64,000 nucleotides of DNA, taken from the NCBI RefSeq assembly GCF_030167915.1, contig NZ_JARGNB010000002.1:558001-622000 (forward strand). The letters run 5' to 3'. The notes under the pieces are model-generated. The model saw only the letters and a list, made by a program, of their open reading frames with translations, was not told the DNA's origin and made no database searches. The position numbers were made by a program, and so were the translations under genes. This document shows positions 1-7,732 of the stretch, piece by piece (positions within the stretch are counted from its first letter, which is position 1; the number at the start of each line of letters is the position of its first letter). This DNA comes from Aquabacterium humicola (GTDB lineage: Bacteria > Pseudomonadota > Gammaproteobacteria > Burkholderiales > Burkholderiaceae_C).

Positions 1-1
1 G

Positions 2-622
2 TCGGCCGATGTCGCGCACCTGCAGATGCTGCTCGCCGAGCGCATCGGCCGCCTGCCGCTGGCCGCGCCGGCGCTGGAGCTCAGCGTGCATTGCGACGCG
101 CTGGTGCCCGGCGCCGCGCCGAATGCCGAGCTGTTCCCCACCCGGGCCAGCGAACGCGCCGGCCTGACGCGCCTGATCGAACGGCTGCAGGCGCGCCTGG
201 GTCGCGAAGCGGTGCAGTCGCTGGCGCTCGCGCGCGATCACCGCCCCGAACGCGGCACGGTGACGCGTCCGGTCGACGCCGCGCGTGCCGGAGCCGCGCC
301 GCCGTCGGAACCCGCGATCGAACAGCGCATGGTTCAGTCCGCCGCGAATGCCGCCGCCGACGTGCTCGACCGCCCCGCGTGGCTGCTGCCCGAACCGATG
401 CCGCTCGCCCAGCGCGACGGCCGTCCGCTGCTCGACGGCCGCCCGCTGCTGCTGCTGGCCGGCCCCGAGCGCATCGAGACCGGCTGGTGGGACGAGGGCC
501 TCGTGCTGCGCGACTACTACGTCGCCGGCTGCGCCGACGGCACCCTGGTGTGGCTGTTCCGGCCGCGGGTGGCACCGGTCGAAGACGACGCGGTGTGGTT
601 TCTGCAGGGGCGCTTCGGCTAA
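2..622 (+). CDS. imuB: ImuB-like Y-family DNA polymerase, C-terminal part
   Basis: The reading frame is open from the window edge, so the gene is cut at its 5' end; about 206 codons remain. The C-terminal block reads LLAGPERIETGWWDEG, then a RDYYVA segment and a final WFLQGRFG, which is the characteristic tail of ImuB, the inactive Y-family polymerase that acts with ImuA and DnaE2 in SOS mutagenesis. The catalytic palm is outside the window, so the assignment rests on this tail only. The stop codon overlaps the stop of the convergent LysE-family gene by four bases. No dnaE2 follows on the same strand, although imuA-imuB-dnaE2 is the usual cassette. A non-Imu DinB-like protein is the alternative. 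Confidence 0.7.
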   Translation, partial: SADVAHLQMLLAERIGRLPLAAPALELSVHCDALVPGAAPNAELFPTRASERAGLTRLIERLQARLGREAVQSLALARDHRPERGTVTRPVDAARAGAAPPSEPAIEQRMVQSAANAAADVLDRPAWLLPEPMPLAQRDGRPLLDGRPLLLLAGPERIETGWWDEGLVLRDYYVAGCADGTLVWLFRPRVAPVEDDAVWFLQGRFG

Positions 623-1332
623 CGAACAGAAGACTCGGCCAGGCCCAGCCGCACCCCCAGCGCGATGAAGAGCGCGCCGACGCCGCGCGTCAGCCACGTG
701 GTCCAGCGCCGTGGCCCGGCGCCTTCGCGCGCCAGCTTCGCGCGCAGCGCGGCGATGACCCACGCGAAGCCCAGGTTCACCAGCGTGCCGTTGATGTTGA
801 AGACCGCGCCCAGCACCAGGAAGGCCTGCGCCTTGTGCGCCGTGCCGGCGTCGATGAACTGCGGCACGAAGGCGAGGAAGAACAGCGCCACCTTCGGGTT
901 CAGCGCGTTGGTCAGGAAACCCTGCAGGAAGACACGGCCGAAGCCGGCGGCCGCAGGCCGTCCGGTGGCCGCGGCCGGCGCGGCGGCCGGTTCGCCCGCG
1001 GCGGGCGTGGCGCCGGCGCCGATCGAATCCCGCGGCGGCATGCGCGTGCGCAGCATCGAGAGGCCCAGCCACACCAGGTAGGCGGCACCGATCCAGCGGA
1101 TCACGTCGAAGGCCAGCGCCGAGCCGGCCAGCAGCGCCGACAGCCCCAGCGCCGCCGCCACCGCATGCAGCGTGCAGCCGGCGCCGACGCCCAGCGCCGC
1201 GGCGGCGCCGGCACGGAAGCCGTGTGCACCGGCGCGTGCGGCGATCAGCGCGACGTCCGCGCCGGGCGTGAGGTTCAGCAGCAGGCCGGCGGCGATGAAC
1301 AGCGGCAGGTCGTGGATGCCGTCGAGCAGCAT
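619..1332 (-). CDS. LysE/RhtB family amino-acid exporter
   Basis: A 237-residue inner-membrane protein that begins MLLDGIHDLPLFIAAGLLLNL, followed by the TPGAD motif typical of the LysE/RhtB family of amino-acid and metabolite exporters. Hydrophobic segments are spread along the chain as expected for about six membrane helices. It is longer than the usual 205-210 residues because of an Ala/Pro-rich insertion near residues 110-145, likely a cytoplasmic loop. It is the last of four minus-strand transporter genes; the chromate-transporter gene upstream ends 16 bases before its start, so co-transcription is likely. The substrate cannot be read from sequence. Confidence 0.85.
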   Translation of the reverse strand: MLLDGIHDLPLFIAAGLLLNLTPGADVALIAARAGAHGFRAGAAAALGVGAGCTLHAVAAALGLSALLAGSALAFDVIRWIGAAYLVWLGLSMLRTRMPPRDSIGAGATPAAGEPAAAPAAATGRPAAAGFGRVFLQGFLTNALNPKVALFFLAFVPQFIDAGTAHKAQAFLVLGAVFNINGTLVNLGFAWVIAALRAKLAREGAGPRRWTTWLTRGVGALFIALGVRLGLAESSVR

Positions 1333-1348
1333 GGGGGTCCTTCTTCGT

Positions 1349-1939
1349 TCAGCCGGTCAGCCCGGCCATGCCGGCAAGCGCGCCGGCGGCGATCAGCCAC
1401 AGCGGGCTGAGCCTGGTCCAGGTCATCGTCGCCGCCGTCGCGGCGATGACGGCCCAGGTGCCCCAGTGGCCGCGCGTCGGCGCCGTCAGCACCCAGCCGG
1501 TGGCCAGCAGGAGCCCCAGCGTCAGCGGCACCATGCCGGCGGTGAAGGCGCGCAGCACGATCGAATCGGCGCGGCGGTGGCCGAGGCGCCCGACCACCCA
1601 TGCGGTCAGCGACGAGGGCAGCATGATGCCGACCATCGTCGCGACCAGGCCCGCGAAGCCGGCGACATGCAGCCCCAGCAGGCCGACGAACAGGATGTTC
1701 GGCCCCGGCGCGGCCTGCGCGATGGCCACCGACGCGGTGAACTGCGCGTCGCCCAGCCACAGCTGCTGCTGCACGAGGTAGCGGTGCATGTCCGGCGCCG
1801 CGGTGATCGCGCCGCCGACGGCGATCATCGACAGCAGCATGAAGTGCAGCATCAGCTGCAGCAGGTCGTCCCAGCCGAGGCCGTGCAGGCCCCACAGCTC
1901 GGCCGCAGCCGCCAGGGTGCTTGCGTCCGGCCAGCTCAC
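1349..1939 (-). CDS. Chromate transporter family protein, second half-size subunit
   Basis: A 196-residue CHR-family membrane protein with the FMLLSMIAVGGAITAAPDM and APGPN-type motifs of the ChrA half repeat (here QAAPGPNILFVGLLG). The GTG start at 1939 overlaps the stop of the preceding half-transporter (GTGA), which implies translational coupling; an internal ATG is possible. Full-length ChrA carries two such halves in one chain, whereas this pair is the short-chain CHR arrangement of two separate genes. The pair probably forms a heterodimeric anion exporter in the inner membrane. Chromate itself is only the family name; sulfate or another anion is possible. Confidence 0.85.
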   Translation of the reverse strand: MSWPDASTLAAAAELWGLHGLGWDDLLQLMLHFMLLSMIAVGGAITAAPDMHRYLVQQQLWLGDAQFTASVAIAQAAPGPNILFVGLLGLHVAGFAGLVATMVGIMLPSSLTAWVVGRLGHRRADSIVLRAFTAGMVPLTLGLLLATGWVLTAPTRGHWGTWAVIAATAATMTWTRLSPLWLIAAGALAGMAGLTG

Positions 1940-2535
1940 GCCGTTCTCTGCTGCGCGCGGATGCGCCACCAAGCCAGCGCCATCGACACGCTGCCCAGCC
2001 CCAGGACCACGCCCACCAGCGGCCAGCGCAACCCGCCGATCAGCGCCAGCGTCAGCGCGGCGATGAACCAGCTCGCCGGCTGGCCGAGCGGGTTCGTCTT
2101 CAGCGTCGAGCGCAGCTTGAAGGCCATCGCGATCACCAGCCCGGCCGAGACCACGCCCATGCCGCGCAGCGCCCCGATGGCCAGCGGGTGTTCGGCGACC
2201 TGGGTGTAGAGCGTCGCGATCGCCAGCACGATCACCATCGGCACCGTCAGCAGCCCGGCCGAGGCGGCCAGCGCGCCGCGCCAACCGCACGCCCGGTCGC
2301 CGAAGATGATCGCCATGTTGATGATGTTCGGCCCCGGCAGCACCTGGCCCAGCGCCAGCAGCTCGACGAACTGCGATGGGCTCAACCAGTGCTCGCGCTC
2401 GACCAGCTCGCGGTGCGCGATCGGCAGCACGCCGCCGAAGCCCTGCAGCGCGAGGCGGTTGAAGACGCGGAAGAGCTCGGCCGCCGACTGCGGCCGGCGC
2501 AGCGGCGGCTCGGTGGCGGGCGCGGCCTCAGCCAT
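1936..2535 (-). CDS. Chromate transporter family protein, first half-size subunit
   Basis: A 199-residue short-chain CHR protein. After a Pro-rich start it shows FNRLALQGFGGVLPIAHREL and GQVLPGPNIINMAIIFG, which are the conserved N-half ChrA motifs (FxxxxGFGG and LPGPN). Several hydrophobic helices follow. It overlaps the MFS gene upstream by eight bases and the second half-transporter downstream by four, so the three genes form a tight unit. The partner half lies directly downstream, so this is not a frameshifted single gene: each half has its own start, stop and conserved N-terminal motif. Confidence 0.88.
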   Translation of the reverse strand: MAEAAPATEPPLRRPQSAAELFRVFNRLALQGFGGVLPIAHRELVEREHWLSPSQFVELLALGQVLPGPNIINMAIIFGDRACGWRGALAASAGLLTVPMVIVLAIATLYTQVAEHPLAIGALRGMGVVSAGLVIAMAFKLRSTLKTNPLGQPASWFIAALTLALIGGLRWPLVGVVLGLGSVSMALAWWRIRAQQRTA

Positions 2536-3715
2536 GCGCCGCGGCGACGCGCGGTGCCGCCGCCATGCGGCGCGCAGCCCACACGCTCAAGGCGATCGCG
2601 CACAACATCCAGGCCAGGCCGATCCAGTGCAGCGGCCCGAAGCCGGCCTGCGCGACCACCAGCCCGCCGCTCGAGGCGCCCAGCGCCTGGCCGGCGTACA
2701 TCGCCGAGCTGTTCAGCGCCACCAGCGCGGCCGTCAGCGCCGGCGCGGCCATGCTCAGCCGCGCCTGCTGCGCCGAGTTCGACGCGAAGCAGCCCAGCGC
2801 CCACGGCATGATCACCAGCGCCATCGATCCGAAGCTGGTGCCCAGCGGCCACAGCAGCAGGCTCAAGCCCATCGCGCCCAGCAGCCAGGCCACCGCGCGC
2901 GCGGCGCCGATGCGGTCGATGTACCTGGACAGCAGCACGTTGCCGATCACGCCGATCGCGCCGAACCACATGAAGATGGTGCTGATCTGCGCCGCATCGG
3001 CGCCCAGCACCTGGCGGTAATAGGGCGCGAAGTACGAGAACAGCGTGAACTGGCCGGCGGCGCTTAACGCGGTGACGCCGATCGTCGCCATCAGCGCCGG
3101 GTGCGTGAACACCTCGCGCCAGCTCTGCAGCGACAGCGCCGGCGGCCGCACGCCGTCGGGCATCGCGCGCCAGACCCACGCGGTGCCGATGAGACCGAGC
3201 ACCGCGACGAGACCGAAGGCGTAGCGCCAGCCGAAGGCTTCGCCGATGTAGGCATGCAGCGGCATGCCCAGCACCGACGACACCGACCAGCCGAGGAAGA
3301 CGAAGGTGATCGCGCGGCCGCGCCGTTCGGGCGGCACCATCATGCCGATGGCCGCGGCGGCCTGCGGCGTGAACACCGCGGCGCCCAGCACCGTCAGCGC
3401 GCGCACCGGCAGCAGCGCGGCGTAGTTCGGCGCCAGCGCCGACAGCGCATGACCCAGCGCGAACCAGCCGAGCGCGAAGGTCAGCAGCCGGCGCCGGTCG
3501 ATGCCGGCGACGAAGGCCGCGAGCAGCGGCGCGCCGACGGCCATCACCACCGCGGCGACGGCGATCAGCTGGCCGCCGACCGCGACGCTGATCTTCAGCG
3601 ACGAGACCAGGTCGTTCAGCGCCCCGGTGGGCACCATCACGCCGCAGCCGATCGAGAAGTTGCCGTACAGCAGCGCCCAGCGGGCGCCGCGCGGATCGTT
3701 GGGGGTGGGGGTCAT
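2528..3715 (-). CDS. Major facilitator superfamily transporter (AraJ/YdhP-like)
   Basis: A 395-residue membrane protein with about twelve hydrophobic segments. The loop after helix 2 contains GIDRRRLL, a degenerate MFS signature, and VPPERRGRAITFVFLGWSVS lies between helices 4 and 5, as in drug:H+ antiporter-1 members of the AraJ/YdhP type that export sugars, drugs or metabolites across the inner membrane. It is the first gene of a four-gene minus-strand transporter unit (MFS, two CHR halves, LysE) linked by overlaps or short gaps. The start at 3715 is the first ATG and gives a normal-length N-terminus. Substrate unknown. Confidence 0.85.
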   Translation of the reverse strand: MTPTPNDPRGARWALLYGNFSIGCGVMVPTGALNDLVSSLKISVAVGGQLIAVAAVVMAVGAPLLAAFVAGIDRRRLLTFALGWFALGHALSALAPNYAALLPVRALTVLGAAVFTPQAAAAIGMMVPPERRGRAITFVFLGWSVSSVLGMPLHAYIGEAFGWRYAFGLVAVLGLIGTAWVWRAMPDGVRPPALSLQSWREVFTHPALMATIGVTALSAAGQFTLFSYFAPYYRQVLGADAAQISTIFMWFGAIGVIGNVLLSRYIDRIGAARAVAWLLGAMGLSLLLWPLGTSFGSMALVIMPWALGCFASNSAQQARLSMAAPALTAALVALNSSAMYAGQALGASSGGLVVAQAGFGPLHWIGLAWMLCAIALSVWAARRMAAAPRVAAAHG

Positions 3716-3794
3716 CGCGCTCGCGTCCCGAGCGCCGGTTGCCCGCGCACCGGTCGTCCTCCTCGGGGAGGGCGCCAGTCTAGGCGGGCTTCAA

Positions 3795-4802
3795 TCACCG
3801 GAGGACCTTCAGGGCCTCGGGATTCACCAGGTTCGTCGGTTCGTTGCGGATGAAATTGACGACGTTGTCGAACGCGGCGCCGAAGTACAGCTCGTAGCTG
3901 TCCTGCTCGACGTAGCCGATGTGCGGCGTGCACACCGCGTTCTCCAGCCGCAGCAGCGGGTGGCCCTGCAGGATCGGCTCGGTCTCGAAGACGTCCACCG
4001 CCGCCATGCCGGGCCGGCCGCGGTTCAGGCCCGTGACCAGCGCGTTCTCCTGCACCAGCTCGGCACGCGAGGTGTTCACGAAGATCGAGGTCGGCTTCAT
4101 GCGCGCCAGGTCGTCCAGCGTGACGATGCCGCGGGTCTGCTCGGTCAGCCGCAGGTGCAGGCTCAGCACGTCGGCCTGCTCGAAGAACTGCTCGCGGCTG
4201 TCGGCCGGCGTGTAGCCGTCGGCCGCAGCCTTCAGGCGCGACGCGTCGCTGCCCCAGACGATGACCTGCATGCCGAAGGCCTTGCCGTAGCCGGCAACCA
4301 GCTGGCCGATCTTGCCGTAGCCCCAGACGCCGAGCGTGCGGCCGCGCAGCACGAGCCCCAGGCCGAAGTTCGGCGGCATCGACGCCGACTTCAGCCCCGA
4401 CTGCTGCCACGCGCCGTGCTTGAGCGTGCCGATGTAGTGCGGCAGCCTGCGCATCGCGGCCATGATCAGCGCCCAGGTCAACTCGGCCGGCGCCACCGGC
4501 GAGCCGATACCTTCGGCCACCGCGATGCCCATGCGGGTGCAGGTCGCGACGTCGATGTGCGGACCGACGCGGCCGGTCTGCGCGATCAGCTTGAGCTTGG
4601 GCAGCTTTTCCAGCAGCGCGCGCGGGAAGTGCGTGCGTTCGCGGATCAGCACCAGGATGTCGGCATCGCGCAGGCGCACCGACAGCTGGCCGATGCCTTT
4701 CACGGTGTTGGTGAAGACCTTGGCATTGAGGTTGTCGAGCTTCGCCGCGCAGCGCAGCTTGCGCACGGCATCCTGGTAGTCGTCGAGGATGATGATGTTC
4801 AT
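3795..4802 (-). CDS. D-2-hydroxyacid dehydrogenase family protein
   Basis: A 335-residue NAD(P)-dependent oxidoreductase that would interconvert a D-2-hydroxy acid and its 2-oxo acid. The Rossmann motif is GVWGYGKIG near residue 150; the catalytic Arg lies in NTSRAELV, the Glu in FETEP and the His in TPHIGY, in the usual order. The substrate-binding region carries AQTGRVGPHID. The start MNIIILDDYQ at 4802 is preferred over upstream in-frame starts because it begins directly at the first beta strand. It stands alone, divergent from the DUF1993 gene; the 79 bases between it and the MFS start show nothing. Substrate not predictable. Confidence 0.88.
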   Translation of the reverse strand: MNIIILDDYQDAVRKLRCAAKLDNLNAKVFTNTVKGIGQLSVRLRDADILVLIRERTHFPRALLEKLPKLKLIAQTGRVGPHIDVATCTRMGIAVAEGIGSPVAPAELTWALIMAAMRRLPHYIGTLKHGAWQQSGLKSASMPPNFGLGLVLRGRTLGVWGYGKIGQLVAGYGKAFGMQVIVWGSDASRLKAAADGYTPADSREQFFEQADVLSLHLRLTEQTRGIVTLDDLARMKPTSIFVNTSRAELVQENALVTGLNRGRPGMAAVDVFETEPILQGHPLLRLENAVCTPHIGYVEQDSYELYFGAAFDNVVNFIRNEPTNLVNPEALKVLR

Positions 4803-4932
4803 GGCGGGGCGCGGCCATTGTGCCGCCCCCGACGCGTGACAAGGCGTCAGAGCCGCATCAGGCTTGATGGGACCGGCCGCGCATAATTTCGGCTGCGGCT
4901 CGCTGCACGTCACCCCTTCTGGAGCACTTCAA

Positions 4933-5448
4933 ATGTCCCTCTCGATGTACTCGGCCAGCGTGCCGGTTTTCAAGCGCCAGCTGACCGGCATGCTCGGCTG
5001 GCTGGACAAGGCCGAGGCCCATGCGCAGGCGCGCAAGTTCGACCCCAACAACTACCTGCAGACGCGGCTCGCGCCGGACATGCTGCCCTTCATTGCGCAG
5101 ATCCGCATCGCCAGCGACGGCGCCAAGGGCTGCGTCGCACGGCTGGCCGGCATCGAGATCCCGAAGTTCGAGGACAACGAGGCCACGATTGACGAACTGC
5201 GCCAGCGCATCCGCAAGACGCTGGAGTTCATCGACAGCGTCGGGCGCGACAAGATCGACGGCAGCGAGGAGCGCGAGATCACGATCCCGATGCGCAATCG
5301 CGACCCGATCCAGTTCAAGGGCGAGTTCTACCTGAAGCACTGGGCGCTGCCGAACTTCTTCTTCCACGTGACCACGGCCTACGCACTGCTGCGCCACAAC
5401 GGCGTCGAGCTCGGCAAGAAGGATTTCCTGGCACTCGGCGACGGCTGA
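4933..5448 (+). CDS. DUF1993 family protein
   Basis: A 171-residue soluble protein matching the DUF1993 family, which resembles DinB/YfiT-like four-helix bundles: MYSASVPVFKRQLTGMLGWL at the start, MLPFIAQIRIASDGAKGC in the middle and FFFHVTTAYALLRHNGVELG near the end, with a conserved His in the last helix. Molecular function is not established. The start at 4933 was chosen because GGAG lies 9 bases upstream and the family begins at MYS; an in-frame ATG 69 bases earlier adds an unconserved leader. The sequence CATAAT at 4882-4887 could be a -10 element. It is followed by the duplicated intergenic repeat. Confidence 0.85.
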   Translation: MSLSMYSASVPVFKRQLTGMLGWLDKAEAHAQARKFDPNNYLQTRLAPDMLPFIAQIRIASDGAKGCVARLAGIEIPKFEDNEATIDELRQRIRKTLEFIDSVGRDKIDGSEEREITIPMRNRDPIQFKGEFYLKHWALPNFFFHVTTAYALLRHNGVELGKKDFLALGDG

Positions 5449-5451
5449 GCC

Positions 5452-5591
5452 GCCGCCGGGCCGCCCCAAGGCGGCTCGCGCCCCCTTGGGGGGCAGGAGC
5501 GAAGCGACGTGGGGGCCTCATGACGGCCGCCGGGCCGCCCCAAGGCGGCTCGCGCCCCCTTGGGGGGCAGGAGCGAAGCGACGTGGGGGCC
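5452..5591. repeat. Two direct copies of a 66-bp intergenic repeat
   Basis: Bases 5452-5517 and 5526-5591 are near-perfect copies separated by 8 bases (period 74). Each copy contains nested inverted segments (GGGCCGCCCC with GGCGGCTCGC, and GCCCCCTTGGGGGG) and ends GAGCGAAGCGACGTGGGGGC. The sequence lies downstream of the DUF1993 gene and between it and the convergent minus-strand gene, so it could form strong hairpins in both transcripts. A diverged copy in the opposite orientation lies at 42843-42906, just upstream of ligA, so this is a dispersed family rather than a local duplication only. Confidence 0.85.
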
Positions 5592-5621
5592 AATGATCGC
5601 CGCACGCCGCGGCGCCGGCGA

Positions 5622-6002
5622 TCAGTGGCCCGGGAAGGCCATCGCCGGGAAGCTGCTGTCCAGCGCCTGGTGCAGCGCATGGCGGGTGGTGGGGTCGGGA
5701 TCGGCCGCACGCAGCGCGTCGAACACCGCGCCGCGCAGCAGCCAGAGGTCGACCGGCGCTTCGCTCTGCCGCACCTGGTGGCGCAGCCAGCGGCCGCGGC
5801 TGCCGTCGATGCCGGCGACCGCGTCGATGAAGCGCTGCTTCAGCTCGACGAAGGCGCGGCGCGCCGCGATGCGCGCGCGGCGCTGTCCGGGCAACGAGGC
5901 GGCCGACACCGGCGAGGTGTCCGCGGCGGGCATCGCGGTGAAGTGGCGTGGTGCGATCGGCGCCGTCGGCGCCATCCACGGGGAGGTCGACAGGCGGGAC
6001 AT
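5622..6002 (-). CDS. Hypothetical protein, helical, downstream of another small hypothetical
   Basis: A 126-residue protein I do not recognise. The first 45 residues are low-complexity (Pro/Ala/Ser), and the remainder looks like a compact helical domain: FVELKQRFIDAVAGIDG, then RGRWLRHQVRQSE, DLWLLRGAVFDAL and a final HALHQALDSSF. There is no signal peptide or membrane segment. The start at 6002 lies 13 bases after the stop of the preceding small gene, which points to a two-gene unit. Codon use is typical of the window (third positions mostly G or C), which supports real coding. Function unknown. Confidence 0.6.
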   Translation of the reverse strand: MSRLSTSPWMAPTAPIAPRHFTAMPAADTSPVSAASLPGQRRARIAARRAFVELKQRFIDAVAGIDGSRGRWLRHQVRQSEAPVDLWLLRGAVFDALRAADPDPTTRHALHQALDSSFPAMAFPGH

Positions 6003-6015
6003 CCGTCCGTCCTGT

Positions 6016-6465
6016 TCAGACGATCTGGCTCGCCGTCCCCTGGCGCGGCGCACGCACCGGGAAGTGGCGGTTCAGGCGCAGCATGCGCGCTTCGGCTTCC
6101 GCCTGGCTGAGCGCCTGGGCCAGCAGGCCGTAGAGCGTCGAGCGCAGGTGCCACAGCTCGCGCAGCGAGCGGGCACGTTCGATGCGCTCGGCCAGCGCCT
6201 GGCCGTCAGCGAACGGCAGATCGCCCAGGCTGGCCCGGAACTCGTCCTTCACCAGCGCCAGCCGGTTGACGGGGCGATGTTCGGCCGGCGTCCAGGGCGA
6301 GCGGTCGAGCCAGCGCTTCGCGCGGCCCCACAGCGTCAGCGACGAGGGCCACAACGCGGGCGGGCAGACCTCGACGCGGCTTTGCAGCGTGCTGGACAGC
6401 CGGCTGTCGCGAGCCGACCCGGGACGGGTCGCCCAGCGGGGCAGGAGGCGGTGCAGCGTGTTCAT
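6016..6465 (-). CDS. Hypothetical protein
   Basis: A 149-residue protein I do not recognise. The chain starts MNTLHRLLPRW, has a variable Arg/Ser/Trp-rich first half, then a well-formed helical part: LVKDEFRASLGDLPFADG, RARSLRELWHLRSTLYGLLA and ALSQAEAEARMLRLNRHFPV. The second half resembles a small regulatory or partner helical hairpin, but no family comes to mind. It precedes the other small hypothetical by 13 bases and follows the lexA-unit terminator, so these two genes probably form their own transcript. Internal consistency of codon use supports a real gene. Confidence 0.6.
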   Translation of the reverse strand: MNTLHRLLPRWATRPGSARDSRLSSTLQSRVEVCPPALWPSSLTLWGRAKRWLDRSPWTPAEHRPVNRLALVKDEFRASLGDLPFADGQALAERIERARSLRELWHLRSTLYGLLAQALSQAEAEARMLRLNRHFPVRAPRQGTASQIV

Positions 6466-6528
6466 GGGCTTGATATCGACCAGCGAAGCGAGGGTCTGTA
6501 GCCAATTGTTCGGTGCCGCACCGACTGC

Positions 6529-6564
6529 AAAAAAGACAAACAGGCGCCGCAAAGGGCGCCTGTT
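6529..6564 (-). terminator. Intrinsic terminator of the lexA-Cdd1 unit
   Basis: On the minus strand, a perfect 10-bp stem (AACAGGCGCC at 6539-6548 paired with GGCGCCTGTT at 6555-6564, six-base loop) is followed by TTTGTCTTTTTT (6540-6529). It lies 56 bases past the stop of the helix-hairpin-helix gene. Confidence 0.88.
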
Positions 6565-6619
6565 CGACGAATGGGCGGCAGGGGCCGGCGAAGCGCCGGG
6601 GAAGGCGCCGGTGCAGGCG

Positions 6620-6955
6620 CTAGACCGCTCCGTACAGCAGCTTGCGCTGCGCGGTGTAGGCCCACCACGGCGCGGGCTCGGCGCCGCGCATGAAGTCGGT
6701 GGCGGCCATGAAGGTGTCGAGCACGCAGGGGTCCTGGCGCTTGCCGGTGTGTGCGCACAGCGCCTGGTACAGCACGAAGGCATCGCGGTGCGCCAGCTCG
6801 CGCGGGTGCACGATGCCCAGGGCGCGCAGGTCGGCGGCCATCGACGGGCCGATGTTCGGCAACTGCTCGAGCTGCTGGCATTCGGCCGCGCTGGCGGCCT
6901 TCGGAGACTTCACCAGCGGCCGGCGCGCGAGGGTGTCCGGGGCGGCGCTGGCCAT
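6620..6955 (-). CDS. Helix-hairpin-helix protein of the Cdd1 / mitomycin-resistance type
   Basis: A 111-residue protein with one helix-hairpin-helix unit (QLEQLPNIGPSMAADLRALGI, about residues 27-47), followed by DAFVLYQALCAHTGKRQDPCV and a C-terminal helix ending AYTAQRKLLYG. This matches the Pfam Cdd1 family, members of which are often named mitomycin resistance protein McrB. Helix-hairpin-helix folds bind DNA non-specifically. The start ATG shares one base with the lexA stop (TGATG), so it is translationally coupled to lexA and should be SOS-induced. A DNA-repair accessory role is inferred from that context, not shown. Confidence 0.8.
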   Translation of the reverse strand: MASAAPDTLARRPLVKSPKAASAAECQQLEQLPNIGPSMAADLRALGIVHPRELAHRDAFVLYQALCAHTGKRQDPCVLDTFMAATDFMRGAEPAPWWAYTAQRKLLYGAV

Positions 6956-7629
6956 CACATCAGCATCGTGTTGCGGATCAGCCCGACGGCCACGCCCTCG
7001 AGCTGGAACTCGGCGCCCGGCGGCACGACGATGGTGGCGTAATCGGGGTTCTCGGCCAGCAGTTCGATGCCGGTCTTGGTGCGGCGCAGGCGCTTGACGG
7101 TGACGTCGTCGCCCAGGCGCGCGACGACGATCTGGCCGTTCTTCGCCTCCTGCGTGCGCTGCACCGCGAGCAGGTCGCCGTCGAGGATGCCGGCGTCGCG
7201 CATGCTCATGCCGCGCACCTTCAGCAGGTAGTCGGGCCGGCGCGGGAACATGCTGGCCTCGACGACGTAGGTCTGGTCGACGTGTTCCTGCGCCAGGATC
7301 GGGCTGCCGGCGGCGACGCGGCCGACCAGCGGCAGCGTCAGCTGCGCCAGGCTCGGCAACGGCAGCGAGAATTGCTTGCCGCGCGCTTCGTTCAGCGCCC
7401 GCAGGGTGTCCGACCGCAGCCGGATGCCCCGCGAGGTGCCGCCGACGAGCTCGATGACGCCCTTGCGGGCCAGGGCCTGCAGGTGTTCCTCGGCGGCGTT
7501 GGCGGAGCGGAAGCCGAGCTCGGCAGCGATCTCGGCGCGGGTGGGCGGGGCGCCGCTTCGTTCGATCGCGCTCTGCACGAGATCGAGAATCTGCTGCTGG
7601 CGCGGGGTGAGTTTCGGGCCTTCTTCCAT
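6955..7629 (-). CDS. lexA: LexA, SOS-response repressor and self-cleaving protease
   Basis: A 224-residue LexA. The winged-helix DNA-binding domain contains [11 protein letters not shown] and the recognition helix [17 protein letters not shown] (about residues 30-57). The cleavage site is Ala107-Gly108 in VGRVAAGSP; the catalytic dyad is Ser142 (RGMSMRDAG) and Lys179 (VTVKRL). RecA-stimulated autocleavage would relieve repression of DNA-damage genes. GGAGAA lies 8 bases before the ATG. Two candidate LexA boxes lie 69-103 bases upstream, consistent with autoregulation. The next gene overlaps its stop by one base. The imuB-like gene at the window edge belongs to a family that is often LexA-controlled. 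Confidence 0.97.
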   Translation of the reverse strand: MEEGPKLTPRQQQILDLVQSAIERSGAPPTRAEIAAELGFRSANAAEEHLQALARKGVIELVGGTSRGIRLRSDTLRALNEARGKQFSLPLPSLAQLTLPLVGRVAAGSPILAQEHVDQTYVVEASMFPRRPDYLLKVRGMSMRDAGILDGDLLAVQRTQEAKNGQIVVARLGDDVTVKRLRRTKTGIELLAENPDYATIVVPPGAEFQLEGVAVGLIRNTMLM

Positions 7630-7697
7630 GCGTTGTTCTCCGAAAGCTGCGGCGGGTGGACGGCTGGCCGCTGGCGGCGGGCCGGCAGGGTGGCCAC

Positions 7698-7732
7698 CTG
7701 CTTATCCATCCAGTGGCTGTATTTTTATCCAG
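7698..7732. promoter_or_regulatory. Tandem LexA (SOS) boxes between lexA and asparaginase
   Basis: Two CTG-N10-CAG sites in the 114-base divergent gap: CTGCTTATCCATCCAG at 7698-7713 (11 of 16 match the Escherichia coli consensus CTGTATATATATACAG by my comparison) and CTGTATTTTTATCCAG at 7717-7732 (13 of 16). Their centres are 19 bases apart, on nearly the same helix face. The second box ends 11 bases before the asparaginase start. Confidence 0.78.

Noticed and set aside
1349-2535. Possible frameshifted single chrA gene
   Set aside because: Each half has its own start codon, stop codon and conserved N-terminal motif, and the four-base GTGA overlap is a normal junction for short-chain CHR pairs.
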